DNA of 64,000 nt from Cellulomonas shaoxiangyii. Its GTDB lineage: Bacteria > Actinomycetota > Actinomycetes > Actinomycetales > Cellulomonadaceae. Shown piece after piece: positions 57,703-64,000 of the stretch (position 1 is the stretch's first letter; each line of letters starts with the position of its first letter). A program made the position numbers and the translations under genes. Under the pieces are notes generated by a model that was not told the origin of the DNA, searched no databases, and was given only the letters and a program-made list of their open reading frames with translations. The DNA is taken from assembly GCF_004798685.1 (NCBI RefSeq), contig NZ_CP039291.1, forward strand, positions 2,232,001 to 2,296,000. Reading direction: 5' to 3'.

Positions 57703-59961
57703 GTGAGCGCGCAGGTGGCTGGGAGCGACCGGGAGCTGGACGGCGAGCAGAGGGTCGTCGACGGGCTGTACGCGCGCCTCGACGAGCTGCGCGCGCAGGC
57801 GCGCCGACGCCTCGCCGACGTGCGCCGTCAGCGGCCCTCGGGCTCCCCGCAGAACCGCTCGGAGCGGGACGCCTTCGCGACCCTGTACGAGGACCGGGTG
57901 GCGCAGCTCGAGGCCGTCGAGGACCGGCTCGCCTTCGGCCGGCTCGACCTCGTCGAGGGCGAGCGCCGGTACATCGGCCGCATCGGCCTCAACGACGACG
58001 AGCAGACGCCCCTGCTGACGGACTGGCGCGCGCCCGCCGCGCAGGCGTTCTACCGCGCGACGTCGGCCCGGCCCGACGGCGTGGTGCGCCGCCGCCACCT
58101 CGTCACCGCGGGCCGTCGCGTCACGGGCGTCGAGGACGACGTGCTGGACCTCGACGCGTTCACCGCCGCGGGCGCCGACCCCGACAGCCTCTCCGGCCTG
58201 TCCGGCGAGGGCGCGCTGCTGGCGGCGCTCGCCGCCGGGCGCACGGGACGCATGGGCGACATCGTCGCGACCATCCAGGCCGAGCAGGACGCGATCATCC
58301 GCTCGGAGCTCAGCGGTGCGCTCGTGGTGCAGGGCGGCCCGGGCACCGGCAAGACCGCCGTCGCGCTGCACCGCGCGGCCTACCTGCTCTACAACCACCG
58401 GCGCCTCCTGGAGCGCTCCGGCGTGCTGCTGGTCGGGCCCTCACGAACCTTCCTGCGCTACATCGACCAGGTCCTGCCGTCGCTCGGGGAGACGGGCGTC
58501 GTGACCGCGACGGTCGCCGAGCTCGTGCCCGGGGTCGAGGCGCGGGGAGTCGAGGACGACGCCGTCGCGGCGGTCAAGGGCCGCGCCGTCATGGCGCGCG
58601 TCGTGGCGCGCGCCGTGCGCCAGCGCCAGCGCGTCCCTGCGGAGCCGGTGCGGGTGCGGATCGACGGGCGGACGGTCGTCGTGCGGCCCGACGACGTCGC
58701 CGCGGCGATCGCGCGCGCGCGCCGCCAGCACAAGCCGCACAACCAGGCGCGCGTGACGTTCGTGCGGGACATGCTGTCCCGGCTCGCGGAGCAGTACGTC
58801 CAGCAGCTCGCGTGGGACGTCCCGGCGGAGGACCGCGCCGAGATCGTCGAGGACCTGCGCACGACGCGGGAGATCCGCATCGCCCTGAACCTCGCGTGGA
58901 TGCCCCTGACGCCGCAGGGGCTCCTCACGGACCTGTACACGAAGCCGCACCGCCTCGAGGCGGCCGCACCCGAGCTGTCGCCGGCCGAGCGCCGCAGCCT
59001 CGCGCGGCCCGCGGACGCGCCGTGGACGCCCGCCGACGTGCCGCTGCTCGACGAGGCCGCGGAGCTGCTCGGCGAGGACGACCAGGCCGCGCGGGCCCAG
59101 GCCCGCGCGGACGCCGAGCGCCGCACCGCCGAGGTGGAGTACGCGCGCAACGTGCTGCGCTCGACGGGTGCGGACGACATGGTGTCGGCGGAGGTGCTCG
59201 CGGACCGGTTCGCGAGCACCGGGCCGAGGCTCACGACGGCGGAGCGCGCCGCCGCCGACCGGACGTGGGCCTACGGGCACGTCGTGGTCGACGAGGCGCA
59301 GGAGCTGTCGCCGATGGCCTGGCGGGCGCTCCTGCGGCGCGTCCCGACGCGCTCCCTGACCATCGTCGGCGACGTCGCGCAGACCTCGGCCGCCGCGGGT
59401 GCGCACGACTGGGCCCGCACGCTGGACCCCGTGCTGCGGGGCAGCTGGCGCGTCGCCGAGCTCACGGTCAACTACCGCACGCCGCGGACGGTGGCGGAGG
59501 CCGCCCAGCGGGTCGCCCGCGCCGCGCGGCTGCCCCTCACCCCGCAGACGTCCGCACGCGAGGTGCCGGACGCGCTGCGGCTGACCCGCGCGGCCGACGA
59601 CGCCGCGCTGGTCCCCACGGCGGCGGCCGCCGCGCACGCGCTCGCGACCGAGGTGGGCGGAGAGGCCGGAGCGGGGCGGACCGCGGTGATCGCGGTCGGT
59701 GCGCGCACCGCGGCGCTGCTCGAGGCGCTGCGCGGCCTCGGGCGGACGCCCCCGACCGGTGACGTGGTCGACCTCGACGCGCCGCTGGTCGTGCTGACGC
59801 CGACGCAGGCGAAGGGGCTCGAGTTCGACGCGGTGGTGCTGGTGGAGCCGGCGGAGGTGCTGGCGGCCTCCGGGGGCGACCTGTACGTCGCGATGACGCG
59901 CCCGACCCGCGTGCTCGAGGTCGTGCACTCCCGGCCGCTGCCGACGGGGCTCGCCGACTGA
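57703..59961 (+). CDS. helD: HelD-type RNA polymerase-recycling ATPase (UvrD-like superfamily 1)
   Basis: 752 residues. Long N-terminal coiled coil (ELDGEQRVVDGLYARLDELRAQARR), Walker A VVQGGPGTGKTAVALHRAAYLL, motif II VVDEAQELSPMAWR, motif III TIVGDVAQT, motif VI near YVAMTRPTRVLEV. HelD proteins displace stalled RNA polymerase from DNA; actinobacterial HelR also relieves rifampicin inhibition. GTG at 57703 begins the homologous region; an in-frame GTG at 57676 is an alternative. Independent gene. Confidence 0.9.
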   Translation: MSAQVAGSDRELDGEQRVVDGLYARLDELRAQARRRLADVRRQRPSGSPQNRSERDAFATLYEDRVAQLEAVEDRLAFGRLDLVEGERRYIGRIGLNDDEQTPLLTDWRAPAAQAFYRATSARPDGVVRRRHLVTAGRRVTGVEDDVLDLDAFTAAGADPDSLSGLSGEGALLAALAAGRTGRMGDIVATIQAEQDAIIRSELSGALVVQGGPGTGKTAVALHRAAYLLYNHRRLLERSGVLLVGPSRTFLRYIDQVLPSLGETGVVTATVAELVPGVEARGVEDDAVAAVKGRAVMARVVARAVRQRQRVPAEPVRVRIDGRTVVVRPDDVAAAIARARRQHKPHNQARVTFVRDMLSRLAEQYVQQLAWDVPAEDRAEIVEDLRTTREIRIALNLAWMPLTPQGLLTDLYTKPHRLEAAAPELSPAERRSLARPADAPWTPADVPLLDEAAELLGEDDQAARAQARADAERRTAEVEYARNVLRSTGADDMVSAEVLADRFASTGPRLTTAERAAADRTWAYGHVVVDEAQELSPMAWRALLRRVPTRSLTIVGDVAQTSAAAGAHDWARTLDPVLRGSWRVAELTVNYRTPRTVAEAAQRVARAARLPLTPQTSAREVPDALRLTRAADDAALVPTAAAAAHALATEVGGEAGAGRTAVIAVGARTAALLEALRGLGRTPPTGDVVDLDAPLVVLTPTQAKGLEFDAVVLVEPAEVLAASGGDLYVAMTRPTRVLEVVHSRPLPTGLAD

Positions 59962-60123
59962 ATCTGGCAATTCCTGGAAAACGATGTCGATATCGTTATG
60001 GAAATCGTTTAGCACGTTGACCCCGTGCGCGCCCCGCACGCAATGTCCCTGTCGTTCGCACACCGTCCACCGGCAGTTCACCGGGCGGACGGCTGGACGC
60101 CACTGCAGGGGGTGCACCGCGTC
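59962..60123. promoter_or_regulatory. AT-rich upstream region of the DUF4956-VTC-CotH operon
   Basis: 162-bp gap with a markedly AT-rich patch. It contains AACGAT (59980-59985), ATCGTT (59992-59997) and ATCGTT again (60004-60009): an inverted pair followed by a direct repeat at 12-bp spacing. This looks like a regulator site. Candidate regulators (Zur, PhoP) do not match well. Confidence 0.5.
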
Positions 60124-60807
60124 ATGGACCGACTCGTGCTCATCGCCGCCGACCTGGTGGCCGTGGCACTGCTCACGTGGACGTACTTCCGCCGCCACCG
60201 CCGCCGCGACCTCGTCGTGGCGTTCATCGGCGTCAACGTGGGCGTCCTCGCCGTCGCTGCGTCGCTCGGCTCCGGCGGCGTCGGCGCCGGGCTCGGTCTC
60301 GGCCTCTTCGGCGTGCTCTCGATCATCCGGCTGCGGTCCACCGAGATCGGCCAGCGCGAGGTCGCGTACTACTTCGCCGCGCTCGCGCTGGGGATCCTCG
60401 GGGCGTTGCCCGCGCCCGAGCCGTGGCAGGGGCCCGCGCTCATGGCGTTGCTGCTCGTCGCCGTGCTCGCCGCGGACCACCCGCGCCTGCTGCAGCGCCA
60501 CCGCCGCCAGGAGCTGGTGCTCGACGGTGCGCACGTCGACGAGGTCGCGCTCGTCGCGCGGCTCGAGGGCCTGCTCGGTGCCCGCGTGCACACGGTCAGC
60601 GTGCAGCGCGTCGACCTCGTCGACGACACGACCTGGGTCGACGTCCGCTACGAGGTGCTGACGCCGCCGTCGGGGCGTCGCCGCACCGGACGGCGGGCCG
60701 GAACGCCGGTCGTGCGCACGAGCGCACTCGCACGCACCGCGACGTCGTCCCCCGGCGCGGCGCCCGCGGGCACGTGGTCCGGTTCCGCGCCCGGGACGAC
60801 CCCGTGA
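60124..60807 (+). CDS. DUF4956 membrane protein
   Basis: 227 residues. Begins MDRLVLIAADLVAVALLTW; three to four membrane helices, then IRLRSTEIGQREVAYYF, the DUF4956 signature, and a soluble C-terminal domain (VDEVALVARLEGLLGARVHTVSVQRVDLV) with an Arg/Ser tail. Found beside VTC and CotH genes in many bacteria; function unknown. ATG at 60124 is selected by the following helix; ATG 60043 is in frame. Stop overlaps the VTC start (GTGA). Confidence 0.82.
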   Translation: MDRLVLIAADLVAVALLTWTYFRRHRRRDLVVAFIGVNVGVLAVAASLGSGGVGAGLGLGLFGVLSIIRLRSTEIGQREVAYYFAALALGILGALPAPEPWQGPALMALLLVAVLAADHPRLLQRHRRQELVLDGAHVDEVALVARLEGLLGARVHTVSVQRVDLVDDTTWVDVRYEVLTPPSGRRRTGRRAGTPVVRTSALARTATSSPGAAPAGTWSGSAPGTTP

Positions 60808-61655
60808 CGGCCGCGACGGCCGCCGCCGCGGTCCTGCCGGCGCGCGGCCTCGCCGCCGCCCCCCGACCCGACCGCGCCGCGCTCGCCGAGCCCCTCGCCC
60901 GGCTCGGGACCGTCGGGCTCGACGCGCTCGTCGCCACCGCCGCGCTGCAGACGCGGGTGGACCGCAAGTACCTGGTCCCGCTCGACGCGGTCGAGGCGCT
61001 GCTGCGGGGGCTGCCCACGGACGCGCGCGTGCTCCGGATCGGCGACCTGCGCGTCTTCGACTACGAGTCGGTGTACTTCGACACACCGGACCTGCTCGCG
61101 TACCGCCTCGCCGCCCACCGCCGTCGGCAGCGCTTCAAGGTCCGCACCCGCACGTACGTGGACTCGGCGGCCTGCTGGCTCGAGGTCAAGACCCGCGGCA
61201 GCCGCGGGACGACCGTCAAGGAGCGGGTGGAGCACGCGCTCGAGCACCGCGCCGACGTGGCGCCCGGCCGCGCGTTCGTGTGCGCGACGCTCACCGCGCG
61301 CGGCGTCGTCGGCGCCGACGACCTCGTGCTCGCGCCGGTGCTGGTCACGCGGTACGCCCGCGCGACCCTGCTGCTGCCGGGCACGGCGAGCCGGCTCACC
61401 GTCGACGTGGACCTCACGTGGGACGACGGACGCACGCCGCTGCACCTGCGGCGCCTCGCGGTGGTGGAGACCAAGAGCGGGTCGACCGCGTCCGCCGCCG
61501 ACCGTGCGCTCTGGTCCCTCGGGCACCGCCCCGTGCGCATCTCGAAGTACGCCACGGGGCTGGCGACCCTGCGGCGCGAGCTCCCCGCGACCCGGTGGAG
61601 CCGCACCCTGCACCGGCACCTGCTCCCCCACGCCACGCCGCCCGACCCGCGCTGA
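60804..61655 (+). CDS. VTC-domain protein (polyphosphate polymerase type)
   Basis: 283 residues of CYTH-like tunnel fold. Conserved basic and acidic positions: QTRVDRKYLVPLDAVEALL, FKVRTRTYVDSAACWLEVKTRG, VLVTRYARATLLL, LAVVETKSG, RISKYATGL. In yeast Vtc4 this domain makes polyphosphate from ATP. Bacterial versions are far less studied. It sits between DUF4956 and CotH, overlapping the first by 4 nt. Confidence 0.87.
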   Translation: MTAATAAAAVLPARGLAAAPRPDRAALAEPLARLGTVGLDALVATAALQTRVDRKYLVPLDAVEALLRGLPTDARVLRIGDLRVFDYESVYFDTPDLLAYRLAAHRRRQRFKVRTRTYVDSAACWLEVKTRGSRGTTVKERVEHALEHRADVAPGRAFVCATLTARGVVGADDLVLAPVLVTRYARATLLLPGTASRLTVDVDLTWDDGRTPLHLRRLAVVETKSGSTASAADRALWSLGHRPVRISKYATGLATLRRELPATRWSRTLHRHLLPHATPPDPR

Positions 61656-61746
61656 CCGTCCTGCTCACTGCACCCGCCCGCACCCGACACCGCCGTCGTC
61701 CCGCCGGCACCGCACGCGGCCCGTCCCGGGCCGGAGGAGGCTCGTC

Positions 61747-63843
61747 ATGCCGCACCCCGTCCGTCGCACGCTCGCCGCCGCCGCCGTCGTGGCGGCCCTC
61801 GTCCTCCCGGCGGGCGCGCTGCCCGCGTCCGCCGGACCCGGCCGGGCCGCGCCCCTGCCGGCCGCCGTCGACACCGGCCTGCAGGGCGACGTCACCTTCT
61901 CCGTCCCGCCCGGCACGTTCACGGGCGAGGTGTCCGTCGCGCTCGGCACGGCCGTCACGGGCGCCGTGGTCCGCTACACGACCGACGGGTCCGCCCCCAC
62001 GGCGTCGTCCCCCGTGTACGCCTCCCCCCTGCGGCTCACCCGCAGCACGGAGGTCCGGGCGCAGGCGTTCAGCGGCGGCACGCCGACCGGTGAGCCGGGC
62101 ACCGCCCAGTACGTCGCCACCGCCGTGACGACGGCGCACGACCTCCCGGTGCTGCTGCTCGACTCCTACGGACGCGGCCCCGTCGCCGACGACTACCACT
62201 CGGTCGCGGCCATGGAGTTCCAGCCGGCGGGCGGCACGACGTCGCTCACCGCCGATCCGACGCTCGTCGGCCGGGCCGGGTACCGCCTGCGCGGGCAGTC
62301 CAGCCGCATGTTCGACAAGAAGCCGTACCGCCTCGAGCTGCGCGACGCGCAGGACGACGACCTCGACCTGCCCTTCTTCGGCATGCCCGCCGAGTCGGAC
62401 TGGGTGCTGCGCGGTCCGTACGCCGACAAGTCGCTCGTGCGCGAGGCCCTCGTGCTCGACCTCGGGCGCGAGATGGGCCTCGCCGTGCCGCGGTACCGGT
62501 TCGTCGAGGTCTACGTCAACGACGACGCCGCTCCCGTCGCCGCGGACGACTACCGGGGCGTCTACCTCCTGCTGGAGACCATCAAGAACCAGAAGGACCG
62601 CCTGGACCTCAAGAAGCTCGACGCCGACGACGTCACGGCCCCCGCGGTCGAGGGCGGGTACATCCTGAAGTTCGAGTGGAAGGCCACGGAGGGCCCGACG
62701 CTGTCGTGCGCCGGCGCGACGGCCACCTGCTGGACCGACCTGGAGGTGCACGACCCCGACGACCTCGTCGCCCAGCAGCGGGCGTACATCACGGCGTACG
62801 TGCAACGACTGCACGACGTCCTGCACGGGCCGGGGCGCGCCGACCCGGCGACCGGGTACCCGTCGCTCATCGACGTGGGCTCGTTCGTCGACCTGGTGAT
62901 CGTCAACGAGCTGAGCCGCAACATGGACGCCTACTACCGCAGCCTCTACCTGTACAAGGACCGCGGCGGGCTGCTGACGGCGGGCCCGCTGTGGGACTAC
63001 GACCTCACCTTCGGCGTCGGCGGGTACTTCGGCAACGAGCAGACCGCCGGGTGGCAGTACCAGCAGACGCGCCAGCCCGTGGCCACGGACTGGTTCACGA
63101 TCCTGATGGCGGACCCCGCGTTCGCCAACCGCGTGCGCGCACGCTGGCAGGAGCTGCGGCGCGGACCGCTCTCGGACGCCGCGCTGCGCCAGCGGGTGGC
63201 GACGCTGTCGGCACAGGTGGAGAACGCCGCGGCGCGGGACGTGCGGCGCTACCCGCGCCTGACGACCCGCATGGTGGGCCCGTTCATCACGTCCACCACG
63301 GGCACGTGGCGCGGGCAGGTGCAGGAGGTGCAGGACTGGGCGCTGCGCCGGGCGGCCTGGCTCGACGGCCCGCAGGCATGGGGCGCGGCCGCGACGCCCG
63401 TGCCCACGCCCACGGCCACGCCGACGCCGACGCCGACCCGGACGCCCACTCCCACACCGACACCCACACCGACACCCACACCGACGCGGACCGCGACTCC
63501 CACGGCCGGCCCGACCCCGACGGCCACGCCCACGTCCGCGCCCGCGGGGTGCACGGCGACGTTCCGTGCCGTGTCCCGGTGGCCGGGCGGTTTCCAGGGC
63601 GAGATCACGGTCACGGCGGGCACGGCGGCCGTGGCGGGGTGGACGGTCGGCGTGACGCTGCCCGCCGGCACGACGCTGTCCCAGGCGTGGAACGCGACCG
63701 TGACCGCGTCGGGCAGCACGCTGCAGGCCCGCGACGCCGGCTGGAACGCCGCGCTGCGACCGGCCGCCTCCACCAGCTTCGGGTTCCTGGCCACCACGTC
63801 GGGAGGCGAGGGCACACCGGCCCTGACCTGCACGGCGCGGTGA
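61747..63843 (+). CDS. Secreted CotH kinase-like protein with family 2 cellulose-binding module
   Basis: 698 residues: signal peptide (1-29, ending ASA), chitobiase-like beta domain (about 47-118; VVRYTTDGSAPTASSPVY), CotH domain (about 130-545; GYRLRGQSSRMFDKKPYRLEL, LRGPYADKSLVREAL, GPLWDYDLTFG), Pro-Thr repeat linker (about 552-597), and a CBM2 (CTATFRAVSRWPGGFQGEIT to the final Cys). CotH proteins phosphorylate or otherwise modify surface proteins in spore formers. Here the CBM2 suggests action on plant cell walls or on cellulose-bound proteins. ATG follows GGAGGAGG. Last gene of the DUF4956-VTC-CotH operon. Confidence 0.9.
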   Translation: MPHPVRRTLAAAAVVAALVLPAGALPASAGPGRAAPLPAAVDTGLQGDVTFSVPPGTFTGEVSVALGTAVTGAVVRYTTDGSAPTASSPVYASPLRLTRSTEVRAQAFSGGTPTGEPGTAQYVATAVTTAHDLPVLLLDSYGRGPVADDYHSVAAMEFQPAGGTTSLTADPTLVGRAGYRLRGQSSRMFDKKPYRLELRDAQDDDLDLPFFGMPAESDWVLRGPYADKSLVREALVLDLGREMGLAVPRYRFVEVYVNDDAAPVAADDYRGVYLLLETIKNQKDRLDLKKLDADDVTAPAVEGGYILKFEWKATEGPTLSCAGATATCWTDLEVHDPDDLVAQQRAYITAYVQRLHDVLHGPGRADPATGYPSLIDVGSFVDLVIVNELSRNMDAYYRSLYLYKDRGGLLTAGPLWDYDLTFGVGGYFGNEQTAGWQYQQTRQPVATDWFTILMADPAFANRVRARWQELRRGPLSDAALRQRVATLSAQVENAAARDVRRYPRLTTRMVGPFITSTTGTWRGQVQEVQDWALRRAAWLDGPQAWGAAATPVPTPTATPTPTPTRTPTPTPTPTPTPTPTRTATPTAGPTPTATPTSAPAGCTATFRAVSRWPGGFQGEITVTAGTAAVAGWTVGVTLPAGTTLSQAWNATVTASGSTLQARDAGWNAALRPAASTSFGFLATTSGGEGTPALTCTAR
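63400..63540 (+). repeat. Pro-Thr dipeptide repeat linker
   Basis: ACNCCN repeats encode a PTPT linker between CotH and CBM2. Typical of secreted cellulases of this lineage; slippage-prone. Confidence 0.8.
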
Positions 63844-63854
63844 CGCGGCGGCGG

Positions 63855-63888
63855 GACGCCGTGCCCGGCACGAGGCGGGCACGGCGTC
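63855..63888 (+). terminator. Hairpin terminator after the CotH gene
   Basis: GACGCCGTGCCC (63855-63866) pairs with GGGCACGGCGTC (63877-63888), 12-bp perfect stem with a 10-nt loop, 12 nt after the stop. No U-tract. Confidence 0.65.
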
Positions 63889-63940
63889 CGGTCCACGGGA
63901 CGGCTTTGGTCCACGACCCGGACCGGGAGCACCATGGGGC

Positions 63941-64000
63941 GTGCCCACCGCGCTGCTGCTGGAGAACCTCCACCCCCAGGCCCGCCAGATCCTCGAGACG
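63941..64000 (+). CDS. serA: D-3-phosphoglycerate dehydrogenase, first 20 codons (cut by window edge)
   Basis: VPTALLLENLHPQARQILET matches the opening of actinobacterial SerA. The enzyme oxidises 3-phosphoglycerate to start serine synthesis. Only the first 20 codons are visible, so identification is by similarity of this short stretch. GTG at 63941; CACCAT lies 5 nt upstream, compatible with a leaderless start. Confidence 0.6.
   Translation, partial: MPTALLLENLHPQARQILET

Noticed and set aside
59962..60123. Zur or PhoP box before the DUF4956-VTC operon
   Set aside because: The best partial match to the actinobacterial Zur consensus has about 9 of 15 positions, and only one GTTCACC is present without a second copy at 11-bp spacing.

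Overview
The window is one contiguous stretch of a very GC-rich actinobacterial chromosome with ordinary high-GC codon use throughout. Actinobacterial hallmarks are PriA in the his operon, DivIVA (Wag31), SepF, a DUF3040 protein and a DUF1844 gene beside infC. A secreted CotH protein with a Pro-Thr linker and a family 2 cellulose-binding module points to Cellulomonadaceae (inference from gene content; no rRNA is present). I saw no insertion sequence, prophage, CRISPR array, tRNA or rRNA.

Left part (1-27.6 kb): phenylalanyl-tRNA synthetase (pheT cut by the left edge, pheS), ThpR, a SpoU-type methyltransferase, and the infC-rpmI-rplT operon. InfC appears to start at an ATC codon behind a roughly 300-nt leader. 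A small envelope cluster follows (membrane coiled-coil protein, lipoprotein protease, GerW-like protein). The histidine genes lie in three transcription blocks (hisD; hisC-hisB-hypothetical; hisH-priA-sseB), with a RecQ helicase carrying a phosphoribosyltransferase-like C-terminus inserted between hisD and hisC. Then come an ArsR/SRPBCC pair, DoxX, an S4 protein, dnaE, rluD-lspA, a DksA-like zinc protein, divIVA, yggT, sepF and pgeF.

Middle (27.6-49.3 kb): the dcw cluster on the minus strand, in order mraZ, rsmH, ftsL, ftsI, murE, murF, mraY, murD, ftsW, a single gene encoding MurG fused to MurC, ftsQ, ftsZ. Most junctions are 4-nt ATGA or GTGA overlaps. MraZ-type TGGAG boxes at exact 10-bp period lie upstream of mraZ, and further pairs lie upstream of the divergent moxR-DUF58-transglutaminase operon.

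Right part (49.4-64 kb): DUF3040, then an operon of a SAV_6107-type HEPN protein and a Y-family polymerase homologue that lacks its catalytic carboxylates, under a promoter with a perfect LexA box between -35 and -10. Next are a spermidine-synthase-like methyltransferase, a cold-shock protein, a PAC2 protein, a three-gene signalling operon (RR-SpoIIE phosphatase, CHASE3-like histidine kinase, stand-alone receiver), HelD, and a DUF4956-VTC-CotH/CBM2 operon. The window ends in the first 20 codons of serA.

A recurring feature is a TANNNT -10 hexamer 6-7 nt before the start codon, predicting leaderless transcripts for hisD, hisH, lspA, dnaE, murE, recQ and others. The most unusual items are the MurG-MurC fusion, the LexA-controlled HEPN/dead-polymerase operon, the two-sided MraZ box arrangement, the RecQ-PRTase fusion and the VTC/CotH cluster.
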